DNA of 28,424 bases from a virus. Shown in pieces: positions 22,083 through 28,424 of this stretch. The stretch covers positions 1 through 28,424 of the IMG/VR virus record IMGVR_UViG_3300003690_000046, one strand, 5' to 3'. Below the pieces are notes generated by a model. That model had not been told where the DNA came from and did not search any database. It worked only from the letters and a program-made list of their open reading frames with translations. The translations under genes were made by a program, and so were the position numbers. Within the stretch, counting starts at the first letter, position 1, and the number at the start of each line of letters is the position of its first letter.

Positions 22083-22357
22083 CAATTTGTTACTCCTAGA
22101 TTTTCTAGGGGACTACTCATTTCTGGTAGCCTCTCATGGTTTCCCATGAGGTCGGACTATCTCATCAACTCCTGGGAGTTGTCGGGCGCTTATGGGACTT
22201 ATTGCTCGGCTGCTCATTCCCTAGTCTCTGAACCTTCCTCGTTACTAATCGCCGTTTACGAGGCTTGGCTGCGGATCGGCTTGCCTTCCGGTTTAGCGTT
22301 CCCGCAATTCACCCGATTTTCATTTAACTATCACTAGCTAACGGGACACAAAAGTTT
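22083..22357 (-). ncRNA. Group I self-splicing intron in the major capsid gene (275 nt)
   Basis: The conserved core elements are all visible on the minus strand: P near 22301-22310 (GAATTGCGGG), Q near 22267-22277 (GATCCGCAGCC), R at 22222-22233 (GTTCAGAGACTA) and S near 22153-22164 (GATAGTCCG core). Pairings by eye: P3 22310-22316 with 22182-22188 (7 bp), P4 22302-22307 with 22269-22274, P6 22258-22263 with 22237-22242, P7 22222-22226 with 22155-22159, P8 22176-22181 with 22166-22171, and a 7-bp stem with a GAAA loop (22133-22150). A possible P7.1 suggests subgroup IA. P1 pairs exon UACGGAU with GUCC-C-GU (22341-22347, one bulge, U.G at the splice site). P10 pairs CUUUUGU (22348-22354) with exon 2 GCAGAAG over 7 bp. 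The intron ends in G. It encodes no endonuclease. Confidence 0.93.
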
Positions 22358-22825
22358 ATCCGTATCTTCTTGCATGGCTTTAACTTCGTCCGGGCTGGCC
22401 GTCTTCCAGAACATGTCATCAGACGGTGACCGCATCCACTTGATGAACGTGTCGGTCATAAATCTGGCTTCGTCCTTGACGTTGTCGCCGCACAAATCTT
22501 GGACCCACAATGGCTGGGCCATCGCCGGAAGCCCTTTTACCCAAGACGCTGGCTTGTAGTCGTTTTTGATCCTGGCGGTGGTATCCATCGCGTTGTAAAC
22601 CGCCACATCGTTGGAGGTCACCGGGATGGCGTTCAAGGGCTGGCTGAACTCCCCGCGTAGCTTCCGCACCTGGGAAGCAGCCTGGTCTATCTGGTCGGCC
22701 CTCTCCATCCTCACCTGGGCCTCGTCGGCCAAACGCTGGAAGGTGTCCAGCTCGCCTTGCTCGATGGCCGTCTGGGCCTGGTCAAGCAACGCGCCCGCTT
22801 CATTCCTAATTTCTTTGGTATCCAA
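22358..22825 (-). CDS. Major capsid protein, exon 1 (delta domain and N-terminal arm)
   Basis: These 156 codons run from a TTG start (AAGGAG eight bases upstream) to ...MQEDTD. The first ~60 residues are a charged, coiled-coil-like region typical of the HK97 delta scaffold domain, which the upstream protease would remove. Unspliced, the frame continues only seven codons past the exon into a TAG at 22334-22336. The 3' end of the exon, UACGGAU, pairs with the intron guide sequence. Joined to exon 2, the protein reads QEDTD|AEGGFFVPEAF, the usual HK97-capsid wording, and totals 435 aa. This is not a pseudogene: both halves are intact and conserved-looking. Confidence 0.9.
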
Positions 22826-22837
22826 TTCAGTGTCTCC

Positions 22838-23881
22838 TTATCGACTTATTTGTAATTCAAGGCGCATCCGGGTAAGGCGTAACCGATGGCTGGCCGTGTC
22901 CGAGGCGGTCAAGGTGACCGTGTCAGAGGCGGCACCAACTGGATCGTCCGACATAGACTCGCCGGTGGCTGGTTCAAACAGGATGCCGTCGTGGGCGCGA
23001 CAGAACGACCGGGCCTCGCTCTCTGTCCACTCCAGGACTGGCATCCGGTAAGACGTTAGGGACCAATCTCCGGACTCCGCGTGGCGCCCGAAAAGTATCT
23101 CCATCGACTTGCCGTCAAAGTCCCCGTCCTCGATGGTCTCCGAGGATGTCCGGAAGCGGTCGAAGGCGTCCGGCTCCAGGATGCGGCAAGCGTGGAAATT
23201 AGGGTATGGCTTGACCTCCGGGTCTGGGGCCGCGTAACGGCTCCCCTCCGCGGCGGCCTCATATGCCGAATGGGACCGGCAGGGCATCCATACGGACTCC
23301 CCGTCCACCTCCATTCGGTGGGCGCCGGAGCATCCCAGTTCGTCGGCCCTGGACTCGGCATCCTCCCTGGTGGCATAGGTGTCCGGGGCCTTCAAAGCCT
23401 TAGCCGCTATGGTCGATGTGGAGGGGGAAGCCCCACGGATAACGGCTGAGACCTCGACCCAGTCCAGGTCGAGGATGCGCCGGATCGTTTCTTTTCCGGC
23501 CCGGTCGTAGACCACCGCATCCCCATCGGGGAGGTTGAAGCCCACCGACCATTCCCGGATGTATTCACCGGCAATGTTGGAATAGGCTTCCTGGCCGGCC
23601 TGGGTGTCGAGGTTCATCTGCATCCTGGTATATAACCGATGCTCGTCACCCGCACCGGTCTTCTCAGGTTGTGCGAATACGACCTTCCCCACAAGTTTGC
23701 TCTGGTCGTGTCCGGCCAGGACCGGGATGGGGAGGTTGGCCCGGATGCTGGCGTCAAAGGCGGCTGGGTCGATGATGTCCCCGTCCGCGTCCCGGATTCC
23801 CATTGTGTTGACGTATGCCTCGACAATCCCGGCCTTATCGTCCAGCACTTTGGCATCCGAGACGTAAAACTTATTGATCAT
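22838..23881 (-). CDS. Prohead protease (U35/HK97 family) with an extra C-terminal region
   Basis: This 347-aa protein cleaves the capsid scaffold (delta) domain inside the prohead. The catalytic domain fills residues 1 to about 165, with His58 in VLAGHDQ, Ser112 in EWSVGFN and Glu143 in WVEVSA in the expected order. Beyond it are about 180 additional residues, including a Cys-containing segment (ELGCSGAHRMEVDG...WMPCRSH) and a YPNFHACR motif. I have seen similar appendages on phage proteases but cannot assign a function. It overlaps the portal stop and ends 12 nt before the capsid start; its stop codon abuts the capsid Shine-Dalgarno. Confidence 0.9.
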   Translation of the reverse strand: MINKFYVSDAKVLDDKAGIVEAYVNTMGIRDADGDIIDPAAFDASIRANLPIPVLAGHDQSKLVGKVVFAQPEKTGAGDEHRLYTRMQMNLDTQAGQEAYSNIAGEYIREWSVGFNLPDGDAVVYDRAGKETIRRILDLDWVEVSAVIRGASPSTSTIAAKALKAPDTYATREDAESRADELGCSGAHRMEVDGESVWMPCRSHSAYEAAAEGSRYAAPDPEVKPYPNFHACRILEPDAFDRFRTSSETIEDGDFDGKSMEILFGRHAESGDWSLTSYRMPVLEWTESEARSFCRAHDGILFEPATGESMSDDPVGAASDTVTLTASDTASHRLRLTRMRLELQISR

Positions 23882-25983
23882 ACTGCGGTCTCCTCCGGCT
23901 TGTAATTCCGGGGCATCGGTTGCCAGTTCAATGTGCCGTTGGGATGGTCGTCTATATTTTGGGCTTGCTCCACGGTGTATATCTGGCCGTTACGCTCGGC
24001 GCATGTCCGCCCGTATGGGTCGCCAGGGTCGATATAGTTATCGTCCGGGTCGCCGTCTATATCGTCGGCGCGGACGTAGCTAAAGCCCTGCTCTTTGAAA
24101 AAACCGACGGAAGTCAGATTTTGCGACCTCATTACCTCCGTACGGGCGATCAGCCGGGAGCGGGATTCGGTCTCGGTCAGGATGGACCGGAGACCAGGGA
24201 ATGGAGGGTCGGCGGTCGGGACGCCCCGCGCTAGTTGCGAAATGGAATAGCCATTCTCCAGGGCGATTGTCACTCCCCGTTGTATGGCCCGGTTGGTCGT
24301 CCGGTGGATTATCGCCGCCCTGGCCGGTGCCTGGACGAGGACCGCTTGCACAAAGGGCAGTTGCTCCGTCCACTCCAACGTCCCGGCGAAGCCGGTGGCG
24401 TTGATTCTGGCAACCGTCTTCTTGGACATGCGGAGCATGGCTTGCTCGATGATGGCCTGGAGGTCGGGTATCCCGTCCTCCAGCATGGAGGGATCAAAAC
24501 CCGGCGGGAAGTCCTTGGAATCTGAGCTGGTCCGTTCCATCCACCGGCCCAGGATGCCGTCCACCCGGTTGCGGAGTCCGCGGAAATGCCGCTGGACCCG
24601 CTTCGCCATCTGGTCGGTCTCCTCCTCCCGGTCCTCCAGGAGTTGGCGGCGTAATATCCCGGCCCGTCGCGCTACCCGCGGCGCCTTCAAGACCGGGATG
24701 GCGTCCCATTCCTTGAGCGTTCCGACCGCCAGGGACTCCTCCACCGGAGCGGCGCCAACGGCAACCGGGGCCGGTGTCCCCTCGCCTACTTCAAATATGG
24801 ATGACGGTATCCTCCGGACCGCGCCATCGGTGACGGCTTCCAGGCCAAGTTGTTCTCTGGCCTCGTTCAGCGTCAGGATGCCGCCGGCGAATAAGCCGGT
24901 TACTCTGGAGGTCATCGCCTCGCGGTCGTCCAGGCCGGAGCGCATCTCGGCCCAGTCCACGGTCAGAGTCTCGTTGCCGGGATAATCGCCAAACAGGTTC
25001 CGGTTGAAATGCCGGAGGATGCGGGAGACCATCGGCTCCAGGGTCTCCGAATGAAAGGCCATCCGGGCCTCGCGGTAGTTGCTATAGGTCGAGCGTTGGA
25101 GTCCCACGTTGGCACCGACCAAAATGGCGGGCACTCCGAAGACGGCACAGATTCTGGACTCGGTCAGATTGTGGAGTTCCGTGAGGGCCATGTCCTTCGG
25201 GGAGTTTGCCATCGGGACATAGTCGGCGTCCTCGTCCAGGATGGCGATGCGGTGGAAGTTATTCCGTCCCCCAAACTGGGACCGCCAACGGGAGCGGATG
25301 GTCGCGGCCTCTTCCTGGGTATTCAATCGCCGCTTTATCTTCAATAAGCCGCTGGGAATTCCGGCGTTCTGAAAATAATTTTTGGCGAAGTCCGTCATGT
25401 TGAGATCGAGGTTGACGTTCCGCGCCAGGACTTGGAGAGGACTCAGGCCGTAAAGGTCGCCGCCGGGATTCGGCAGCGCGAGGTGGCAAAGGTCTTCCCG
25501 CGGGATATTGTAATCCACGCCGCCGACCTCGTAGATATAACCCTCCGCGCCGTGGTCCCCGCCGATGATACGCACCCTGTCCGGTCGGAGATGGTAAAGC
25601 GCGGACACCTTGCCGCTCCGGTTGCGCTCCTTGAGCGTGTAGGTATTCCCGGCCACCATCAGGTATGTGACCAGGGTTTCGACAAAGGAATACCAGTCGG
25701 AGGTCGGGTTGGGACGATTGGTCAGGTCGTAGAGGAGGCCGGAGGTTATCTCGACAGCACCGCCGCCGGTGGCGGGAGCCTGGACATAGTACCGGGGAGA
25801 AGCCGCGCTGACCGCCAGCTCGCGGATGCAAGCGTGGACGATCTCACTCTTGGCGTAACCCTCGGTCGCGAAGGACTCGAATGAGGCATCGGGATAGGCC
25901 GCCTGCCCCACATCGTAATTGAGAGGGACAGCGACCGCGACCTCGCCCGGTTCGGCCTTACGTAAGAAGTCCCAGAACGGCAA
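23878..25983 (-). CDS. Portal protein fused to a C-terminal MuF (head morphogenesis) domain
   Basis: The protein is 701 aa. I chose the TTG start at 25983 because GGAGG lies six bases upstream and the product then begins MPFWDFLRK, like many portals; the frame is open further upstream to another TTG at 26100. Residues 1 to about 400 have HK97-type portal character: a YMVAGNTYTL-type strand, GLSPLQVLARNV, and a region around GVPAILVGANVGLQRSTYSN. The last ~95 residues carry a MuF-like end (RTEVMRSQN, a Cys in RTCAERNG, then DDHPNG). The fusion joins the DNA gate of the head with a minor head protein usually encoded separately. The stop overlaps the protease start as ATGA. Confidence 0.9.
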   Translation of the reverse strand: MPFWDFLRKAEPGEVAVAVPLNYDVGQAAYPDASFESFATEGYAKSEIVHACIRELAVSAASPRYYVQAPATGGGAVEITSGLLYDLTNRPNPTSDWYSFVETLVTYLMVAGNTYTLKERNRSGKVSALYHLRPDRVRIIGGDHGAEGYIYEVGGVDYNIPREDLCHLALPNPGGDLYGLSPLQVLARNVNLDLNMTDFAKNYFQNAGIPSGLLKIKRRLNTQEEAATIRSRWRSQFGGRNNFHRIAILDEDADYVPMANSPKDMALTELHNLTESRICAVFGVPAILVGANVGLQRSTYSNYREARMAFHSETLEPMVSRILRHFNRNLFGDYPGNETLTVDWAEMRSGLDDREAMTSRVTGLFAGGILTLNEAREQLGLEAVTDGAVRRIPSSIFEVGEGTPAPVAVGAAPVEESLAVGTLKEWDAIPVLKAPRVARRAGILRRQLLEDREEETDQMAKRVQRHFRGLRNRVDGILGRWMERTSSDSKDFPPGFDPSMLEDGIPDLQAIIEQAMLRMSKKTVARINATGFAGTLEWTEQLPFVQAVLVQAPARAAIIHRTTNRAIQRGVTIALENGYSISQLARGVPTADPPFPGLRSILTETESRSRLIARTEVMRSQNLTSVGFFKEQGFSYVRADDIDGDPDDNYIDPGDPYGRTCAERNGQIYTVEQAQNIDDHPNGTLNWQPMPRNYKPEETAV

Positions 25984-26067
25984 AAATGACCTCCACCGGC
26001 TTCGGGCTTGCGCCTCGGACACATGCCGGGAAAGGCCACTATTTGTCAATCTAGCATATCGGGGAGC

Positions 26068-26095
26068 AAAAGAAAAGCCCCGGTGGTTAGCCGGG
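26068..26095 (-). terminator. Possible weak intrinsic terminator
   Basis: On the minus strand a 5-bp GC stem (CCCGG/CCGGG, 7-nt loop) is followed by GCTTTTCTTTT. It sits after the DnaX-like gene and before the portal. The stem is short, so termination may only be partial. It also argues against the most upstream TTG start for the portal, which would place this hairpin inside the coding region. Confidence 0.4.
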
Positions 26096-26118
26096 AGCAA
26101 CCGACCAGCCGGCAGAAC

Positions 26119-26388
26119 TCATACCTTCAATACTGGCCGCAGAACCAACGTGCGCCCGAATGCCTGAGCAACCAATAGCTCCAGAGTTTTCCGGATCAAT
26201 GGAGAGTCCAGTTCATCGATGAAGTGCTGGAGATGTGCTGTATGTCGGAATGGTAGTACCAATGTGTCGGGCGTCGGATATATGTCCCGGTTATTCACAT
26301 CCCGCAAAAGAGCGCCGATGTTATAGCGTTGGGGCTGTAATGCTGATGCGATACGGCAAAAGTCCGGCCATTGGAGATTGCTTGTCAT
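26119..26388 (-). CDS. Small protein resembling the C-terminal domain of DNA polymerase III gamma/tau (DnaX)
   Basis: This 89-aa protein starts at the ATG overlapping the com-like stop. Its pattern is a Trp near the start (W7), then GALLRD (25-30), DTLVLPF (41-47), a helix through residues 50-75, and FGRTLVLRPV (77-86). It follows the layout of the C-terminal domain found in many bacterial DnaX tau proteins, where a strand 'dtLvL.F' is followed by a helix and then 'lGrpv.l.v'. No AAA+ module is present, so it would be a stand-alone domain. It could act as a decoy or adaptor for the host replisome, but that is speculation. The assignment was made by eye and needs a profile search. Confidence 0.6.
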   Translation of the reverse strand: MTSNLQWPDFCRIASALQPQRYNIGALLRDVNNRDIYPTPDTLVLPFRHTAHLQHFIDELDSPLIRKTLELLVAQAFGRTLVLRPVLKV

Positions 26389-26495
26389 CGTGCCTCGTTC
26401 CGGGTCTTGCATCTGCCGCAGACTATAACCGTCCCGCGCTCGGCCTTCTCGGCCAGGAGTTTTCCACAATGACCACACCGGAGTTGTTTGGTCAC
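26385..26495 (-). CDS. Mu Com-like zinc-finger peptide (36 aa)
   Basis: A GTG-started ORF encodes 36 residues with two CxxC pairs, Cys7/Cys10 and Cys26/Cys29, in the arrangement QLRCGHCGKLL...VIVCGRCK. This matches the RCxxCxKLL...I.CPRCK pattern of phage Mu Com, the small zinc protein that binds mom mRNA and switches on its translation. It is shorter than Mu Com (62 aa) and lacks the extra C-terminal tail. A stop lies in frame just upstream, so the GTG is the only useful start. The stop overlaps the next ORF as ATGA, so the two are organised like com-mom, although the partner is not a Mom enzyme. Whether it binds RNA here is inference. Confidence 0.75.
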   Translation of the reverse strand: MTKQLRCGHCGKLLAEKAERGTVIVCGRCKTRNEAR

Positions 26496-26507
26496 TCGGC
26501 CCTGATT

Positions 26508-26584
26508 GCTGGGTTAAAGGCCGCCAACCGGAGGGGGTCCCCGGTGGTAAAGCGGGAAGGCCAGTTGGCGGCCTTTAACCCAGC
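26508..26584 (-). repeat. Perfect 21-bp inverted repeat between terL and the com-like gene
   Basis: Positions 26508-26528 and 26564-26584 are exact reverse complements of each other (arms begin GCTGGGTTAAAGG) around a 35-nt GC-rich spacer. The repeat begins two bases beyond the terminase stop. In the transcript its 3' arm ends 12 nt before the GTG of the com-like gene, so the weak Shine-Dalgarno (CAGGG) lies directly against the stem. There is no T-tract after the stem, so it is not a standard terminator. It could be an RNA regulatory stem, a mobile-element remnant or, less likely, a processing site. Confidence 0.9.
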
Positions 26585-26586
26585 CA

Positions 26587-27951
26587 TCACCAGACTCCAA
26601 TCCCCGGACCTTGACCGGAATAACACATCGCCAGGGCGTCCGCATCGTCCGGACTTCCGCCCGTCGAGCGTTTCTTGAAGTCGTCCTTGGACTCTAACTT
26701 GATCCGCCGGTCTCCCTGGACGGTATATCGCCGCGCCGATAACTGGGCAATCACCGCGGGGTTGTCATCGATGTCGATGGTCCCGTCTCGGAAAGCCTGG
26801 CCCAACTCCAACCACGCCTCCGCGATGGCGTTGACGTATCGGTCAGACCTCCGCGCTTTCTCCCCTCCGTTGAATGCGACGATCCGGACCCGCCCTCCGG
26901 CCACGTTCTCCTCGTTGAGCCTGTCGGTGACTCCCCCGCCAACGCCCGTATCATCCACGATTATCTCGGTCACGGCCAGGTCGTCCTCGGCCATCGCCTT
27001 GAGCCGACCGGCCACCTCCTGGGTGTCCCTCCCTTGGGACTTCCAGGCCAGACGGCAGACGTTCCCCTGCCGGCGGTAGACCACCGTCTTATCCGCGCCG
27101 AACCGGGCTACGTCACAGGCCAGCGTGGCCTCGCCCTCCGGCTCCAGTTGCCGCTCGACCGCCTCCATCAGGAGCGACCGCGGGACGATAGCGTCCTCCA
27201 GGTTGTCCGGGAACCTGCCCAGGACCGAGGCGATATACAGGGCCGACTCCTCTCCCCACTCCCGGCGCCGTTCTTCGATCTGCTCGGCGGTCACCATGCC
27301 GGGGATCACCTCGCGGCCTTCCCGGATGTTGGGCGTGTCGGAAGCGGCGATCTCGATGGTGTGGTAGAGGTCGGACCCGCCGTGGAACGCGTCGTAGAAC
27401 TCTCCCGACGAGGCGAAGGCGTTCCCAGTCAAAAGCATTCTACTGGGGTTGAGTCTTTTAACGGCCTCGATGTGGGACTGCTCGATGTTGTGGGCCTCGG
27501 TCAGGATGACCAGGAGGTTCGGGGAGTGGAAGCCCTGGATGTTGTACTCGTTATCGGTGGCGAAGCCGACCGCATAGTGGCGGTCGTCCAACTCCCACCG
27601 GGCCGTCCGGTACATCTGACCGCCCAGTGGTATTCTTGACGTCAGGTATGCGGCCCTGGCTTCCTTCCAGACGATGTCGGAGACTTGGCGGTGGGTCGGG
27701 CCGAGGACGACGCAGATGGCCGGGTAATGGGTAGCCATCCACCACAACATGATCCTGGCTGACTGCCAATCCTTGCCGGTGCCGTTAGCCCCAACGACCG
27801 CCACCCGGTTGTAGTCCCTGACCGCCCTCGCCATCTGGAGCTGCTTGTCGTAAACCGTGGTGCATCCGAGGACGGATTCCCAGAAGTAATCCGGGTCGGC
27901 TTTGGCGCGGCCCACCAGGAAGCGTTTCTCGGCCTGGGATAGCGTCGTCAT
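26587..27951 (-). CDS. terL: Terminase large subunit
   Basis: This 454-aa protein is the ATP-driven packaging motor and headful or cos nuclease that acts at the portal. The N-terminal ATPase domain carries a Walker A (GANGTGK, residues 54-60), a Walker B-like strand (LLVILTEAH, 146-154) with Glu152 as probable catalytic carboxylate, and a coupling motif near LLTGN (173-177). The C-terminal RNase H-like nuclease domain shows the expected acidic residues: Asp280 in the ACDVARFG strand, Asp333 in EIIVDDTG, and Asp436/Asp438 in DDADAL. The usual Asp before the catalytic Glu in Walker B is replaced by Thr. Length is normal for the family. It starts at an ATG overlapping the upstream stop. Confidence 0.95.
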   Translation of the reverse strand: MTTLSQAEKRFLVGRAKADPDYFWESVLGCTTVYDKQLQMARAVRDYNRVAVVGANGTGKDWQSARIMLWWMATHYPAICVVLGPTHRQVSDIVWKEARAAYLTSRIPLGGQMYRTARWELDDRHYAVGFATDNEYNIQGFHSPNLLVILTEAHNIEQSHIEAVKRLNPSRMLLTGNAFASSGEFYDAFHGGSDLYHTIEIAASDTPNIREGREVIPGMVTAEQIEERRREWGEESALYIASVLGRFPDNLEDAIVPRSLLMEAVERQLEPEGEATLACDVARFGADKTVVYRRQGNVCRLAWKSQGRDTQEVAGRLKAMAEDDLAVTEIIVDDTGVGGGVTDRLNEENVAGGRVRIVAFNGGEKARRSDRYVNAIAEAWLELGQAFRDGTIDIDDNPAVIAQLSARRYTVQGDRRIKLESKDDFKKRSTGGSPDDADALAMCYSGQGPGIGVW

Positions 27952-28244
27952 GTTAGGTTGTACGCGTTATGGACGGTCAAGCGCGGCTTGGATTTCAGAC
28001 CTGTCACTCGTATCTTATGGGCACATTCGGGACACCGTGTCCACCTGGACGTTGTACCATTCAACCGGCTTTCAACCTTACCGTCTGCATACCAGTATTG
28101 TCGGCCTTGCTGGACTTCGATCTCCCCGGTTACTGGAGACCCGCCAGCGATACACAATACCCGCCGGCGTCCGATCTTGTCGTAACTCTCGACCGTCCGC
28201 CCTTTCTTAGTTTTCCACGGCCAGGTTAGTCCCCATATCGACAC
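27948..28244 (-). CDS. Small protein with one CxxC knuckle, unknown function
   Basis: This 98-aa protein starts at a GTG with a good ribosome-binding site (GGAGGGAG about six bases upstream) inside the end of the preceding gene. It is basic and beta-rich. Near residues 75-78 it has a CPEC zinc-knuckle-like pair, with another Cys near residue 31, so any metal site would be incomplete or shared between subunits. The stop overlaps the terminase start as ATGA, so the two are probably translationally coupled. Its position beside the terminase suggests a packaging or DNA-end role, but I recognise no family. Confidence 0.7.
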   Translation of the reverse strand: MSIWGLTWPWKTKKGRTVESYDKIGRRRVLCIAGGSPVTGEIEVQQGRQYWYADGKVESRLNGTTSRWTRCPECAHKIRVTGLKSKPRLTVHNAYNLT

Positions 28245-28424
28245 GCTCTCCCTCCACTATCTGGCCGGCGCCGTCCATCGCTTCCCGGAGGAGGTCCGCG
28301 AAGGTAACGCCGCCAACCATGACGTTCTGTTGCTGGAGTTGGATCAAAGGCTTCTCCGGTATCAGACCGCCGATGGTGTCCAGGCGCCGGAGAATGTCCA
28401 GGACAATCCCTGTGGCCCTCGCGG
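28207..28424 (-). CDS. Partial CDS (5' end outside window), candidate small terminase or other pre-terminase protein
   Basis: The last 71 codons of an ORF enter from the right edge and end at a TAA. The visible C-terminus is mostly helical, with an amphipathic stretch (VLDILRRLDTIGGL) followed by a Gln-rich segment (IQLQQQNVMVGG) and an acidic tail. No diagnostic motif is visible. The position two genes upstream of the large terminase and the helical C-terminus would fit a small terminase subunit, but this is inference from gene order only. The next gene starts inside it with a 38-bp overlap, which suggests one transcript. Confidence 0.55.
   Translation of the reverse strand, partial: ARATGIVLDILRRLDTIGGLIPEKPLIQLQQQNVMVGGVTFADLLREAMDGAGQIVEGERVDMGTNLAVEN

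Noticed and set aside
21606-22337. 243-aa plus-strand ORF covering the intron and part of the capsid
   Set aside because: It is antisense to the conserved capsid and intron, has no ribosome-binding site, and its product lacks any recognisable pattern.
22083-22825. Capsid gene broken by a frameshift or nonsense mutation, or split by an intein
   Set aside because: The interruption contains stops in frame, ends in G, and has group I core elements and exact P1/P10 pairings; excision restores a normal capsid. An intein would need an open frame.
26388-26478. N-terminal extension of the DnaX-like ORF (119 aa)
   Set aside because: The extra 30 codons are the com-like gene read in another frame; the ATGA overlap gives the natural start.
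1-28424. CRISPR array, tRNA or rRNA gene, insertion sequence
   Set aside because: No regular repeat-spacer pattern, cloverleaf or transposase motif was seen on either strand; the 16S-like 12-mer at 9876 is far too short to be rRNA.

Overview
The window looks like a contiguous piece of a tailed dsDNA phage genome (or prophage) with a siphovirus-type, HK97-fold virion. Every supported protein gene lies on the minus strand. Genes are packed tightly, with stop/start overlaps such as ATGA, TTGA and GTGA, and TTG and GTG starts are frequent. No integrase, tRNA, CRISPR array, endolysin or DNA polymerase was found. The host cannot be read directly. The strand-wide transcription, the base composition and one protein resembling the C-terminal domain of bacterial DnaX would be compatible with a Chloroflexota-like host, but that is only a guess.

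Read in the direction of transcription (high to low coordinates), the window opens with packaging: a truncated gene that could be the small terminase, a 98-aa zinc-knuckle protein, and the large terminase (26587-27951). Next come a perfect 21-bp inverted repeat, a tiny Mu Com-like zinc finger and an overlapping 89-aa DnaX-C-like protein, followed by a weak terminator. The head module holds a portal fused to a MuF domain, a U35-type prohead protease, and a major capsid gene interrupted by a 275-nt group I intron (22083-22357). The P1, P3, P4, P6, P7, P8 and P10 pairings of this intron can be drawn by eye, and splicing restores a normal capsid reading frame. A small head protein, connector, head-tail joining and tail terminator genes follow.

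The tail module contains two related tail-tube proteins (18496-19242 and 15726-16130). Between them sit six small genes, four of which encode membrane proteins. After these come the tail assembly chaperone pair, a 605-aa tape measure, a baseplate or distal-tail protein, a zinc-ribbon protein, a tail-fibre-like protein and a holin-like membrane protein. The module ends at a strong GC hairpin at about 9.85 kb.

The left 9.8 kb is a gene-dense early/replication region. Two promoters share the layout TGGACW-N18-TATAAT, one apparently driving a leaderless gene and one carrying a direct-repeat operator candidate. The genes encode a SprT-like metalloprotein, several small zinc-ribbon proteins, a small HTH protein, a SNF2-type helicase, a coiled-coil protein, a cysteine-rich protein, a RepB/AEP-type primase, a UvrD-like SF1 helicase and a second SF2 helicase truncated by the window edge. 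No stretch longer than 300 bases lacks a gene or the intron.
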